A stretch of 64,000 bases of DNA from ZC4RG19 sp017577565 (GTDB lineage: Bacteria; Actinomycetota; Acidimicrobiia; Acidimicrobiales; VFJN01): the NCBI GenBank assembly GCA_047459075.1, contig VSCH01000016.1, positions 1 to 64,000 on the forward strand, written 5' to 3'. The notes under the pieces were generated by a model. It was not told the DNA's origin, ran no database searches, and saw only the letters and a program-made list of their open reading frames with translations. How positions within the stretch are numbered: the first letter of the stretch is position 1; every line of letters begins with the position of its first letter. Of this stretch, positions 17,149 through 25,835 are shown one piece after another. Both the position numbers and the translations under genes were made by a program.

Positions 17149-17538
17149 GTGGACGTCGTCGGCGTGGGCGTCGACCTCGTCGAGGTCGACCGCATGCGCC
17201 GCACCGTGGCGCGCACGCCGGGCTTCGTCGACCGGGTGTTCACCGCCGGTGAGCGGGACTGGTGCCGGCGCGTGCCCGACCCGGCCGAGCGGTTCGCCGC
17301 CCGGTTCGCCGCCAAGGAGGCCGTGCTGAAGGCGCTCGGCGTCGGGCTCGGCGCCTGCCGGCTGTGCGACATCGAGGTCGTGCGGGGCGGCGACGGCGCG
17401 CCGTCGGTGGCCCTGCACGGCCGGGCGGCCGAGCTCGCCCGGGAGCGGGGCGCCACGGGCTGGCACCTCAGCCTCACCCACACCCGCACGATGGCCGAGG
17501 CGGTCGTCATCGCGACCGGCCCGGCCCCGCACCGTTAG
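17149..17538 (+). CDS. acpS: Holo-[acyl-carrier-protein] synthase
   Basis: A 129-residue 4'-phosphopantetheinyl transferase that activates acyl carrier protein using CoA. The two metal/CoA signatures are GVDLVEVDRM, with Asp9, and RFAAKEAVLKALG, with Glu57, at the usual positions. It starts at GTG 17149, 7 nt after the glmS stop, so it is probably in the same transcript. The order acpS-nnrD-alr is common in bacteria. Confidence 0.95.
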   Translation: MDVVGVGVDLVEVDRMRRTVARTPGFVDRVFTAGERDWCRRVPDPAERFAARFAAKEAVLKALGVGLGACRLCDIEVVRGGDGAPSVALHGRAAELARERGATGWHLSLTHTRTMAEAVVIATGPAPHR

Positions 17539-17541
17539 CCT
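17536..17541 (+). promoter_or_regulatory. Candidate -10 box (TAGCCT) of nnrD overlapping the acpS stop
   Basis: TAGCCT begins with the acpS stop codon and ends 9 nt before the ATG at 17551. An internal leaderless promoter is possible. Confidence 0.35.
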
Positions 17542-17550
17542 CGGCTCGTC

Positions 17551-18915
17551 ATGCTCCCGGTCCTCACGCCAGACGAGATGGCCGCGGTCGACGCGGCCGC
17601 GCCCGAGCCCGTCTCCGTCCTCATCGGCCGGGCCGGCGCCGCCGTCGCCCGGGAGGCGCTGGCCATGCTCGGCGGGGCCTACGGCCGCCGCGTCGTGGTC
17701 GTCGCCGGCAAGGGCAACAACGGCAACGACGGCCGCGAGGCCGCCCGCCGCCTGCGCCGCCGCGGCGTGCGGGTGCTCGTGGTCGACGCCGCCGACGCCC
17801 CCGAGCGCCTGCCGGCCGCCGACCTGGTCGTCGACGCCGCCTACGGCACCGGCTTCCGGGGCGAGTACCGGGCCCCCGACCCCGGCGGCGCGCCGGTGCT
17901 GGCCGTCGACATCCCGAGCGGCGTCGCCGGGCTGACCGGCGCCGCCGCCGGCGAGGCGGTCCGGGCCGACCGCACGGTGACCTTCGCCGCCCTGAAGCCG
18001 GGGCTGCTGTTCCACCCCGGCCGGGCGCTGGCCGGCGAGGTCGTGCTGGCCGACATCGGGCTCGACACCTCGGGCGCCCGCATCCACGTCGTCGAGGCCG
18101 CGGACGTCGCCGCCTGGGTGCCGCCGCGGCCGCCGGACACGCACAAGTGGCGGGCCGCGCTGGTCGTCGCGGCCGGGTCGCCGGGCATGACCGGCGCGGC
18201 CCACCTGGCCGCCCGGGCCGCCCAGCGGGCCGGCGCCGGCATGGTGCGGGTCGCGTCGCCGGGCCTCGAGCACGACCCCGGCCTGCCCACCGAGGCGGTG
18301 GGCATCGGCCTGCCGGTCGCCGGCTGGGACGGCACGGTCATGGCCGAGGCCGCCCGCGCCGGGGCCGTCGTGCTGGGCCCCGGGCTCGGGCGCAGCGCGC
18401 CCAACGAGGCCGCCGTCCACCACATCACCTCGTCGGTGCAGGTGCCGCTGCTCGTCGACGGCGACGGGCTGACCCTGCTCGGCGACCACGTCGCCGCGGT
18501 GGTGGCCCGCCGCACGGCGCCGACGGTGCTCACCCCCCACGACGGGGAGTTCGCCCGGCTGACCGGCGCGCCGCCGGGCCCCGACCGCATCGCCGCCGCC
18601 CGGCGCCTCGCGGCCGACACCGGCGCCGTCGTGCTGCTGAAGGGCCCGACCACCGTCGTCGCCCACCCCGACGGGCGCGTGCGCCTCTCGACCAGCGGCG
18701 ACGCCCGCCTCGCCACGGCCGGGACCGGCGACGTGCTCTCCGGCATCGTGGGCGCCCTGCTGTGCCAGGGCATCGACGCCTTCGACGCCGCGGCCGCCGG
18801 CGCCTGGCTGCACGGCCGGGCGGCGGCGCGGGGACCGGCCCGGGGCCTCGTCGCCTCCGACGTCGTCGAGGGCCTGCCGGCGGCCCTGGGTGAGCTGGGG
18901 GAGGTGGGGCGCTGA
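17551..18915 (+). CDS. nnrD: Bifunctional NAD(P)H-hydrate repair enzyme (epimerase + dehydratase)
   Basis: A 454-residue metabolite-repair enzyme. The N-terminal YjeF_N-type epimerase domain (~1-195) contains VVVVAGKGNNGNDGREAAR and LVVDAAYGTGF. The C-terminal ribokinase-like dehydratase (~205-450) contains ALVVAAGSPGMTGAA, VLTPHDGEFARL and TAGTGDVLSGIVGALL. Together they epimerise and dehydrate damaged NADHX/NADPHX. The stop overlaps the ATG of alr by one base (TGATG), so they are coupled. Confidence 0.94.
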   Translation: MLPVLTPDEMAAVDAAAPEPVSVLIGRAGAAVAREALAMLGGAYGRRVVVVAGKGNNGNDGREAARRLRRRGVRVLVVDAADAPERLPAADLVVDAAYGTGFRGEYRAPDPGGAPVLAVDIPSGVAGLTGAAAGEAVRADRTVTFAALKPGLLFHPGRALAGEVVLADIGLDTSGARIHVVEAADVAAWVPPRPPDTHKWRAALVVAAGSPGMTGAAHLAARAAQRAGAGMVRVASPGLEHDPGLPTEAVGIGLPVAGWDGTVMAEAARAGAVVLGPGLGRSAPNEAAVHHITSSVQVPLLVDGDGLTLLGDHVAAVVARRTAPTVLTPHDGEFARLTGAPPGPDRIAAARRLAADTGAVVLLKGPTTVVAHPDGRVRLSTSGDARLATAGTGDVLSGIVGALLCQGIDAFDAAAAGAWLHGRAAARGPARGLVASDVVEGLPAALGELGEVGR

Positions 18916-20027
18916 TGCCGCGGGCCTGGGCCGAGATCGACCTCGAGGCCGTCCGCCACAACGTGCGGACCCTGCGCCGGGTCGCCAGCCCCGCCCGGCT
19001 GTGCGCGGTGGTCAAGGCCAACGGCTACGGCCACGGCGCCGCCGCCGTCGGGCGGGCCGCCCTCGAGGCCGGCGCCGACTGGCTGGCGGTCGCGCAGGTG
19101 GAGGAGGCCGTCGCCCTGCGCGACGCCGGCATCGACGCGCCGCTGCTGCTGCTGTCCGAGCCCCGCATCGACGAGGTCGAGGACGCCGTGAGCACCGGCG
19201 CCCACCTCACCGTCTACAGCTCGGCCTGCGTCGCCGCGGTGGCCAAGGCCGTCCTCGCCGCCCGGGTGCCCGCCGCGCCGCTGCACCTGAAGGTCGACAC
19301 CGGCATGCGCCGGGTCGGCGTGGCCCCGGGCGACGTGCTGCCGCTGGCCCGGGCCATCACCGAGCTGGCCGAGGTCCGGCTGGCCGGGGTGTGCACGCAC
19401 TGCCCGGTGGCCGACGAGCCCGACGACCCCTTCACCCACGAGCAGCTGCGGCGCTTCGACGAGATCGTGGCCGAGCTGCGGGAGGCGGGCATCGACCCGG
19501 GCATCGTCCACGCGGCGAACTCGGCGGCCACGATCCTCCACCCGGAGAGCCGCCACGACATGGTGCGGTGCGGCATCGCCGTCTACGGCATCCCGCCCGC
19601 CCCGGCGCTGGCCGGGCTCGTCGACCTCCGGCCGGCGCTGACGCTGGCGTCGGAGGTGTCGTTCGTCAAGCGGGTGGCGGCCGGCGAGGGCATCTCCTAC
19701 GGCCTCCACCACCGGTTCGAGCGTGACACCGTCGTGGCCACGGTGCCGATCGGCTACGCGGACGGCGTGCCCCGGGCCCTGGGCCTGGCCGGCCAGGAGG
19801 TGCTGATCGGCGGCCGGCGGCGGCCGATGGTGGGCGTCGTGACGATGGACCAGCTGATGGTCGACTGCGGCCCCGAGGGCGACGTGGCCGTCGGCGACCG
19901 GGTCGTGCTGCTCGGCGCCCAGGGCGAGGAGCGGATCACGCCCGACGAGTGGGCGGCCCGGCTGGGCACCATCTCCTACGAGGTCGTCTGCTCGATCGGC
20001 GCCCGGGTGCAGCGCCGCTACCGCTGA
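18915..20027 (+). CDS. alr: Alanine racemase
   Basis: A 370-residue PLP enzyme producing D-alanine for peptidoglycan. The PLP-binding Lys34 is in VVKANGYGHGA and the second catalytic base is Tyr262 in SYGLHHRF. GIAVYGIPP and VTMDQLMVD are typical. The N-terminal AWAEIDLEAVRHNVRTLR beginning confirms the start. It is coupled to nnrD upstream and followed 11 nt later by a P1-type peptidase gene. Confidence 0.96.
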   Translation: MPRAWAEIDLEAVRHNVRTLRRVASPARLCAVVKANGYGHGAAAVGRAALEAGADWLAVAQVEEAVALRDAGIDAPLLLLSEPRIDEVEDAVSTGAHLTVYSSACVAAVAKAVLAARVPAAPLHLKVDTGMRRVGVAPGDVLPLARAITELAEVRLAGVCTHCPVADEPDDPFTHEQLRRFDEIVAELREAGIDPGIVHAANSAATILHPESRHDMVRCGIAVYGIPPAPALAGLVDLRPALTLASEVSFVKRVAAGEGISYGLHHRFERDTVVATVPIGYADGVPRALGLAGQEVLIGGRRRPMVGVVTMDQLMVDCGPEGDVAVGDRVVLLGAQGEERITPDEWAARLGTISYEVVCSIGARVQRRYR

Positions 20028-20038
20028 GGAGGGCCATC

Positions 20039-20953
20039 GTGATCACCGACGTCCCCGGCGTGCGGGTGGGCCACTGGACCGACCGGCGGGCGGCGACCGG
20101 CTGCACCGTGGTGCTGCTGCCCGAGGGCACCGTCGCCTCGGGCGAGGTGCGGGGCGGCGCCCCGGCCACCCGGGAGACCGCCCTGCTCGACCCGACCCGG
20201 ACGGTCACCCGGCTGGACGCGGTCGTCATGACCGGCGGCTCGGCGTTCGGGCTGGCCTCGGCGGACGGCGTCATGCGGTTCTGCGAGGAGCGGGGCGTGG
20301 GCGTGCCGACGCCCGCCGGCCCGGTGCCGATCGTCGTCGCCCTCGGCCTGTTCGACCTGCCGGTGGGCGACCCCTCCGTGCGGCCGGGCCCGGAGGAGGG
20401 CTACGCGGCCTGCGTCGCGGCGACGGACGGCCCGGTGGAGCTCGGCCGGGTCGGCGCCGGCACCGGCGCCACCGTGGCCACCGGCGAGCCGCCGCCCGCA
20501 CCCGGCGAGCTGCCCCCCCGCCGGCCGGGCGGCGTGGTGACGGCCGGCGCCCGGGCCGGCGACCTGGTCGTGGCGGCGCTCGTCGTCGTGAACGCCGCCG
20601 GCGTCCCGGGGGCCGACGACAGCCTGGCCCTCGACATCGCCACGGCGCGGGCCGCGGCCGGCTCGCGGCGCACCCTCTTCGGCAACACGACGGTGGGGGT
20701 GGTGGCGACCAACGCGACGCTCGACAAGGTCGGCTGCCACGTCGTGGCCCAGGGGGCCCACGACGGGCTGGCGCGGGCGATCGTGCCGCCGCACACCCGG
20801 GCCGACGGCGACGCCTTCGTGGCCGCCGCGGTGGGCGGCGTCGAGGCCGACGTCGACGTGGTCCGGGCCCTCGCGGTCCACGTCGTGGCCCGGGCGATCG
20901 CGAGCCTCGACGAGCCCGCGGCCGGGGCGGGCGGGCGAGGCGATGGTCGGTAA
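20039..20953 (+). CDS. P1-family (DmpA/S58-type) Ntn-hydrolase peptidase
   Basis: A 304-residue member of the DmpA/nylon-oligomer-hydrolase-like family, whose members self-cleave to expose an N-terminal nucleophile. The opening VPGVRVGHWTD, the VMTGGSAFGLASADGVM segment and the putative self-processing site FGNTTVGVVATNA (cleavage expected between Asn and Thr) are present. The start is GTG 20039, 5 nt after GAGGAGGG; the frame upstream to 19949 is only the alr sequence read in another frame. Substrate unknown; aminopeptidase or amidase activity is the family expectation. Confidence 0.85.
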   Translation: MITDVPGVRVGHWTDRRAATGCTVVLLPEGTVASGEVRGGAPATRETALLDPTRTVTRLDAVVMTGGSAFGLASADGVMRFCEERGVGVPTPAGPVPIVVALGLFDLPVGDPSVRPGPEEGYAACVAATDGPVELGRVGAGTGATVATGEPPPAPGELPPRRPGGVVTAGARAGDLVVAALVVVNAAGVPGADDSLALDIATARAAAGSRRTLFGNTTVGVVATNATLDKVGCHVVAQGAHDGLARAIVPPHTRADGDAFVAAAVGGVEADVDVVRALAVHVVARAIASLDEPAAGAGGRGDGR

Positions 20954-20989
20954 CCTTCCGCGGGTGCGCATGACGATCGCACCCGTGCC

Positions 20990-21562
20990 GTGACGTCCCG
21001 GGCCGCGACGCTCGTCGCCCGCACGCGCTCGGTCGAGGAGACGCGGGAGCTCGCCGCGGCGGTCGCCCGCGTGGCCCAGCCGGGCGACCTCGTCCTGCTG
21101 TCGGGGGACCTCGGCGCCGGCAAGACGGCGTTCGTGCAGGGGTTCGGGCGCGGCCTCGGCGTCACCGAGCCGATCACCAGCCCGACCTTCACGCTGGCCC
21201 AGCAGTACGAGGGGCGGCTGACCGTCCACCACCTCGACGTCTACCGGCTCGACCAGCTCGGCGAGGTGGCCGACCTCGGCCTCGCCGAGCTGCTCGACGA
21301 CGGCGGGGTCGTGCTCATCGAGTGGGGCGACGCCATCCTGCCCGTCCTGCCGAACGACCACCTCGAGGTGCGGCTCGTCTACGGCGACCCGGGCGACGGC
21401 GAGGACGACCGCCGCATCCTCGTCCGCCCGGTGGGGCCCAGCTGGGCCGCCCGCCAGGTGTCGCTGCTCGAGGCGCTCGCGCCGTGGGCGGTGGCGCCGG
21501 CCGACGCCGGCGGCGAGGGGACCGGCCCCGAGGCCGAGACGGGTGGGGCGGCGCCGTGCTGA
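20990..21562 (+). CDS. tsaE: tRNA t6A synthesis ATPase TsaE
   Basis: A 190-residue P-loop ATPase that works with TsaB-TsaD in threonylcarbamoyl transfer to A37 of ANN-decoding tRNAs. The Walker A GDLGAGKT is at residues 39-46, with SPTFTLAQQYE, HHLDVYRL and VVLIEWGD following in the family order. The C-terminal ~35 residues are Ala/Gly/Glu-rich and poorly conserved. It starts at GTG 20990. Its end overlaps the GTG of tsaB by 7 nt. Confidence 0.93.
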   Translation: MTSRAATLVARTRSVEETRELAAAVARVAQPGDLVLLSGDLGAGKTAFVQGFGRGLGVTEPITSPTFTLAQQYEGRLTVHHLDVYRLDQLGEVADLGLAELLDDGGVVLIEWGDAILPVLPNDHLEVRLVYGDPGDGEDDRRILVRPVGPSWAARQVSLLEALAPWAVAPADAGGEGTGPEAETGGAAPC

Positions 21563-22317
21563 TCCTCGGCATCACCACGTCGACCATGCAGGTGGGCGCC
21601 GCCATCGGCGGCCACGAGGGCGTGCTGGCCTCCGTCCACTCCAGCCGGGGCAAGCGCCACGCCGAGACGCTGACCCCCGCCATCGACTTCCTGCGCCGCC
21701 AGGCCCGCGTCGACCTCGACGAGATCGGCTGCGTGGCCGTCGACGTCGGCCCCGGGCTGTTCACCGGGCTGCGGGTCGGCATCGCCTCGGCCAAGGCGAT
21801 CGCCCACGCCCTGCGGGTGCCGATGGTCGGCGTCAGCAGCCTCGACCTCGTCGCCTTCCCGGTGCGCTGGACGCCCCGGCTCGTCGTGGCGGCCATCGAC
21901 GCCCGCCGGGGAGAGCTGTTCACCGCGTCGTACCGCCAGGTGCCCGGCGGCCTCCAGCGCCTGGACGACTACCGGGTCGCCCGGCCCGACGACCTGGCCG
22001 GCGACCTCGAGGCCACGGGCGAGGACGTGCTGCTCGTCGGCGACGGCGCGCTGCGCTACCAGGCCGCGTTCGAGGAGCTCAGCCGGGTCGAGCTCGCCGA
22101 CCAGGGCCTGGCCTACCCGTCGGCGGGCTCGCTGGTGCAGCTCGCCCACGCCCGGGCGCTGCGCGAGGACTTCGTGCAGCCGTGGGACCTCGAGCCGCTC
22201 TACCTGCGCCGCCCCGACGCCGAGATCAACTGGACCACCCGCGACGGCCGGGTGCGCGACGGCGGCGTCGTGCCCGACGGGCTGCCGGGGGACGTCGCGG
22301 GCCCGACCGGGGGGTGA
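21556..22317 (+). CDS. tsaB: tRNA t6A synthesis protein TsaB
   Basis: A 253-residue ASKHA-fold partner of TsaD. It begins LILGITTSTMQVGAAIGG and contains VAVDVGPGLFTGLRVGIASAKAIA and the VAAIDARRGELFTASY segment. The start GTG 21556 lies within the last codons of tsaE, giving translational coupling. The C-terminal ~30 residues are extended and hydrophilic. tsaE-tsaB-rimI-tsaD form one tight operon. Confidence 0.94.
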   Translation: MLILGITTSTMQVGAAIGGHEGVLASVHSSRGKRHAETLTPAIDFLRRQARVDLDEIGCVAVDVGPGLFTGLRVGIASAKAIAHALRVPMVGVSSLDLVAFPVRWTPRLVVAAIDARRGELFTASYRQVPGGLQRLDDYRVARPDDLAGDLEATGEDVLLVGDGALRYQAAFEELSRVELADQGLAYPSAGSLVQLAHARALREDFVQPWDLEPLYLRRPDAEINWTTRDGRVRDGGVVPDGLPGDVAGPTGG

Positions 22318-22327
22318 CCGCACCGCC

Positions 22328-22897
22328 ATGGCCCGGCCGCTGCCCGACCCCGCCGGCGACCCCCGGGAGCTCGAGGTCCGCATCTCGCCGATGCGGCGCC
22401 GGCACCTGCGGGCCGTGCTCCGCATCGAGCACCAGGTCTACCCCCGCCCGTGGAGCTTCGGCGTCTTCCTGTCCGAGATCGGCCAGCGCACCAGCCGGCT
22501 CTACGTCGTGGCCCGGGTGGCGGGGGAGGTCGTCGGCTACGCCGGCATGATGCAGGCGGTCGACGACGCCCACATCACGACCGTCGCGGTCGACCCCGCC
22601 TGGCAGCGGCACCGGATCGCCACCCGCATGCTGCTCGTGCTGGCGCGGGGCGCGATCGCCCGCGGCTGCGCCAACCTGACCCTCGAGGTGCGGATGAGCA
22701 ACTCCGGTGCCCAGGCCCTCTACCAGCGGTTCGGCTTCGTGCCGGCCGGCGTGCGCCGCGGCTACTACCCCGAGACCCGGGAGGACGCCCTGGTGATGTG
22801 GGCCAACGACATCGGCACACCCGAGTACGCGGCGCGCCTCGCCGACATCGAGCGCGAGGTCCCGGGCCGCACGATCGTCGACGGGGGGTGGCTGTGA
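22328..22897 (+). CDS. rimI: Ribosomal protein bS18 N-alanine acetyltransferase-like GNAT
   Basis: A 189-residue GNAT acetyltransferase. The acetyl-CoA loop VDPAWQRHRIATRML and the LTLEVRMSNSGAQALYQRFGFVPAG segment define the RimI subgroup. The position between tsaB and tsaD is classical. The ~20 N-terminal and ~30 C-terminal residues exceed the E. coli protein. The true target (S18 or other N-termini) is inferred from context. Confidence 0.9.
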   Translation: MARPLPDPAGDPRELEVRISPMRRRHLRAVLRIEHQVYPRPWSFGVFLSEIGQRTSRLYVVARVAGEVVGYAGMMQAVDDAHITTVAVDPAWQRHRIATRMLLVLARGAIARGCANLTLEVRMSNSGAQALYQRFGFVPAGVRRGYYPETREDALVMWANDIGTPEYAARLADIEREVPGRTIVDGGWL

Positions 22898-22956
22898 CGC
22901 CCGGGCCCGTGGCCGCCGGTTCGCACCCGCCCCACCCGGCGCGGGAGGCTCGTGCG

Positions 22957-23973
22957 GTGGGCGACCGCATCCTCGCCATCGAGACGTCCTGCGACGAGAC
23001 CGCCGCCGCGGTGGTCGAGCGGGCGACGCACGTCCGCTCGTCGGTGGTGGCCAGCCAGATCGACCGGCACGCCCGCTACGGCGGCGTCGTGCCGGAGATC
23101 GCCAGCCGGGCGCACGTCGAGATGCTCGTGCCCGTCGTCGCCGAGGCGCTGGTCGAGGCGGGCGTCGCCGACGACGAGATCGACGCCGTGGCCGCCACCG
23201 TCGGCCCCGGCCTGGTGGGCTCGCTGCTCGTCGGGGTGAGCGCGGCCAAGGCGCTGGCGCTCGTCTGGGACGTGCCGTTCGTGGCGGTCAACCACCTGGA
23301 GGGGCACCTGTACGCCGCCTTCCTCGAGGAGCCCGACCTCGAGCTGCCGGTCGTCGTGCTGCTCGTGTCGGGCGGGCACACGCTGCTCGTCCACATGGAG
23401 GACCACGGCCGCTACCGGCTGCTCGGCTCGACCATCGACGACGCCGCCGGCGAGGCCTTCGACAAGGTCGCCCGCTTCCTCGGGCTCGGCTACCCGGGCG
23501 GGCCGGTCATCGACCGGCTGGCGGCCGAGGGCGACCCGACGGCCATCGCCTTCCCCCGGGGGATGCTCGACCGCACCGGGGAGGACCGCTACGCGTTCAG
23601 CTTCAGCGGCCTGAAGACCGCGGTCGTCAACCACGTGCGCCGCCACCCCGACGTGTCGACGGCGGACGTGGCCGCCAGCTTCCAGGACGCGGTCGTCGAC
23701 GTGCTCGTCACCAAGGCCCGCCGGGCGGCGCGCGAGGTGGGCGCCAAGGGCCTCGTCCTCGGCGGGGGCGTGGCCGCCAACAGCGCGCTGCGGTCCCGCT
23801 GGGTGGAGGCGTGCGAGGAGGACGGCATCCGGCCCTTCGTGCCGAGCCGGGCGATGTGCACCGACAACGCCGCGATGATCGCGGCGGCGGCCTGGTGGCG
23901 GCTGCGGTCGGACGGCCCCTCGCCCCTCGACACCGGGGCGACGCCCAACCTCCGCCTGCCGCTGGCCGGGTGA
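22957..23973 (+). CDS. tsaD: tRNA N6-adenosine threonylcarbamoyltransferase TsaD
   Basis: The catalytic subunit of t6A synthesis, about 338 residues. It has ILAIETSCDETAAAVV, the metal-binding NHLEGHLYAAF motif, LVSGGHTLLV, the DDAAGEAFDKVAR loop, and LVLGGGVAANSALR. I chose GTG 22957 because it gives the family-typical MGDRILAIETS start and has GGGAGG 9 nt upstream. A GTG at 22894 overlapping the rimI stop (GTGA) would add 21 Pro/Ala-rich residues and is a real alternative. Confidence 0.94.
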   Translation: MGDRILAIETSCDETAAAVVERATHVRSSVVASQIDRHARYGGVVPEIASRAHVEMLVPVVAEALVEAGVADDEIDAVAATVGPGLVGSLLVGVSAAKALALVWDVPFVAVNHLEGHLYAAFLEEPDLELPVVVLLVSGGHTLLVHMEDHGRYRLLGSTIDDAAGEAFDKVARFLGLGYPGGPVIDRLAAEGDPTAIAFPRGMLDRTGEDRYAFSFSGLKTAVVNHVRRHPDVSTADVAASFQDAVVDVLVTKARRAAREVGAKGLVLGGGVAANSALRSRWVEACEEDGIRPFVPSRAMCTDNAAMIAAAAWWRLRSDGPSPLDTGATPNLRLPLAG

Positions 23974-23992
23974 GGGGGCACCGCACGGCAGG

Positions 23993-23998
23993 TAGGGT
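23993..23998 (+). promoter_or_regulatory. Candidate -10 box (TAGGGT) of the second phoD gene
   Basis: TAGGGT lies 47 nt before the GTG at 24045. The leader carries GGGGGAGG and AGGAGG stretches. Confidence 0.4.
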
Positions 23999-24044
23999 CG
24001 CCGAGTCGAGTCGCAGCCGATCGAGCGGGGGAGGCGCAGGAGGC

Positions 24045-25679
24045 GTGCGCACGAGCGAGCCGGCGGGAGCGGGTGGGCCGTTGATCGACCGGCGCAGCTT
24101 CCTCGTGGGTCTCGCGGCCACGGCGCTGGCGGCCGGGTGCAGCAGCTCGCCGGAGGAGGAGGAGACGGGCACCTCGCTGGAGGCCGAGGGGGACGTGCCG
24201 CCGGACACGGCGGCCGAGCTCCCGCCGGTCCCGCCCGACCTGCCCGAGGAGGTGTTCGCCCTCGGGGTGGCGTCCGGCGACCCGCTGCCCGACTCGGTCG
24301 TCCTCTGGACCCGGATCGTCAGCGACCCCCTGGCCGACGACGGGGGCGTCCCGGCCCAGCCGCTGCCGGTCGGCTGGGAGGTGGCCCGCGACCGGGCCTT
24401 CGACGACGTCGTCGCCTCGGGCGACGCCGTGGCCGAGCCGGCGCTCGCCCACTCGGTGCACGTCGACGCCTCGGGCCTCGAGCCCGACACCTGGTACTGG
24501 TACCGCTTCACCGTGGGCGACCGGACCAGCCCGGTCGGCCGGACCCGCACGGCCCCGGCGTCGGGCGCCGAGGTCGAGCGGCTGCGGTTCGCCTTCGCCT
24601 CCTGCCAGGACTACGAGGCCGGCCACTACACGGCGCACGAGCACCTGTCCCGGGAGGACGTCGACCTCGTGCTCTTCCTCGGCGACTACATCTACGAGCA
24701 CCCGCCGGGGCGGGGCGGGGTGCGACGGCACCGGTCGGCCGCGCCGGTCGACCTCGCCGGCTACCGGCGGCGCTACGGCGAGGTCAAGGCCGACCCCGCG
24801 CTGCAGGCGGCGCACGCCCACGCGCCGTGGCTGTGCACCTGGGACGACCACGAGGTCGAGGGCAACTACGCCGGCGGCCACCCCGGCGACCCCGACGGCG
24901 ACGAGGAGGCGTTCCGGGCCCGCCGGGAGGCCGCCTACCAGGCCTGGTACGAGCACATGCCGGTGCGGGCCGCGCCGCCCGACGACGGCGGCATCACCGT
25001 GCACCGGTCGCTCGACTGGGGCGACCTGGCCCGGTTGTACCTGCTCGACGGCCGCCAGCACCGCAGCGACCAGCCCTGCGACGCCCCCGGCGACGTCGGC
25101 CCGGCCTGCGCCGAGCGGGGCGACCCGGACCGCACGATGCTCGGCGCCGAGCAGGAGGCGTGGCTGGAGGACCAGCTGGCCGGCAGCCGGGCGCGCTGGA
25201 ACGTCGTCGGCCAGCAGACCGTCCTCACCGCCAACCCGCTCGCCGCCCCGGGGACGCCGTACAACCTCGACCAGTGGGACGGCTACCCGGCGGCCCGCCG
25301 CCGGCTCGTCGACCGGCTGCGGGAGGTCGACAACCCGGTCGTGCTCTCCGGCGACGTCCACGCCAGCTGCGTGTGCGTCGTCACCGCCGACCCGCAGGAC
25401 CCGACCTCGCCGCCGGCGGTCCCCGAGCTCGTCGGCACCTCGATCACCTCGGAGTTCCCGGCGCGCTGGGCGCCGCTCGTCCGGGCCGCGGCGGAGGCCC
25501 TGCCCACGATCCGCTACCTCGAGGTCGAGCGGCGGGGCTACGTCGTGTGCGAGCTGACGCCCGAGGAGCTGACCGCGTCGTTCCGGTACGTCTCGACGAC
25601 GGCCGCCCCGGAGGCCACCATCGAGACCGGCGCGCGCTGGGTGGTGCGCGCCGGCGACCCGGAGCCGCAGCCCGCCTGA
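24045..25679 (+). CDS. phoD: PhoD-like alkaline phosphatase, Tat lipoprotein
   Basis: A 544-residue paralogue of the phosphatase at 4335-5939. The signal combines a twin-arginine motif (DRRSFLVG) with a lipobox (LAAGC), so it should be exported folded and anchored by lipid. An acidic linker (SPEEEETGTSLEAEG) follows. FALGVASGDPLPDSVVLW, FAFASCQDYE, FLGDYIYEHPPG, TWDDHEVEGNYAGG and LSGDVHASC give the PhoD core. GTG 24045 is chosen; TTG 24081, directly before the Arg pair, would leave almost no N-region. Located between tsaD and groES, with its own promoter. Confidence 0.88.
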   Translation: MRTSEPAGAGGPLIDRRSFLVGLAATALAAGCSSSPEEEETGTSLEAEGDVPPDTAAELPPVPPDLPEEVFALGVASGDPLPDSVVLWTRIVSDPLADDGGVPAQPLPVGWEVARDRAFDDVVASGDAVAEPALAHSVHVDASGLEPDTWYWYRFTVGDRTSPVGRTRTAPASGAEVERLRFAFASCQDYEAGHYTAHEHLSREDVDLVLFLGDYIYEHPPGRGGVRRHRSAAPVDLAGYRRRYGEVKADPALQAAHAHAPWLCTWDDHEVEGNYAGGHPGDPDGDEEAFRARREAAYQAWYEHMPVRAAPPDDGGITVHRSLDWGDLARLYLLDGRQHRSDQPCDAPGDVGPACAERGDPDRTMLGAEQEAWLEDQLAGSRARWNVVGQQTVLTANPLAAPGTPYNLDQWDGYPAARRRLVDRLREVDNPVVLSGDVHASCVCVVTADPQDPTSPPAVPELVGTSITSEFPARWAPLVRAAAEALPTIRYLEVERRGYVVCELTPEELTASFRYVSTTAAPEATIETGARWVVRAGDPEPQPA

Positions 25680-25704
25680 CCGGGGCGCTGACCTGGCCCG
25701 ATGT

Positions 25705-25731
25705 CTGGCACTCGGGGGTTGCGACTGCTAA
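25705..25731 (+). promoter_or_regulatory. CIRCE operator 1 (HrcA-type)
   Basis: CTGGCACTC-N9-GACTGCTAA matches the CIRCE consensus TTAGCACTC-N9-GAGTGCTAA at 15 of 18 positions. Its right half contains the groES -35 region. Confidence 0.75.
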
Positions 25732-25748
25732 GGGGCAGTGCGTAGGGT
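25719..25748 (+). promoter_or_regulatory. groESL promoter between the two CIRCE elements
   Basis: TTGCGA at 25719-25724 and TAGGGT at 25743-25748 are 18 nt apart. The -35 lies in operator 1 and the last base of the -10 is the first base of operator 2. The expected start point near 25755 lies inside operator 2, so bound HrcA would block RNA polymerase. Confidence 0.65.
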
Positions 25749-25774
25749 TAGCACTCGAACAGGGTGACTGCTAA
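25748..25774 (+). promoter_or_regulatory. CIRCE operator 2 (HrcA-type)
   Basis: TTAGCACTC-N9-GACTGCTAA matches the CIRCE consensus at 17 of 18 positions. The left half is perfect, and the right half has the same G-to-C change as operator 1. The two operators are 43 bp apart start to start. Confidence 0.9.
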
Positions 25775-25835
25775 CCCGCTCGGGTCAGTCCACACAGGGT
25801 CAGTCAACACCAGCGCCAACGGAGGCGACGCACAG

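Noticed and set aside
13605..17510. A 1,301-codon open frame on the minus strand opposite glmS-acpS
   Set aside because: Antisense shadow: composition is dominated by Gly, Arg, Val and His, and the plus strand holds all recognised domains.
25764..25835. A 24-residue N-terminal extension of GroES
   Set aside because: It would read through the end of the CIRCE operator and the leader. GroES always begins near the PLQPLDDR motif, and GGAGG precedes that ATG.
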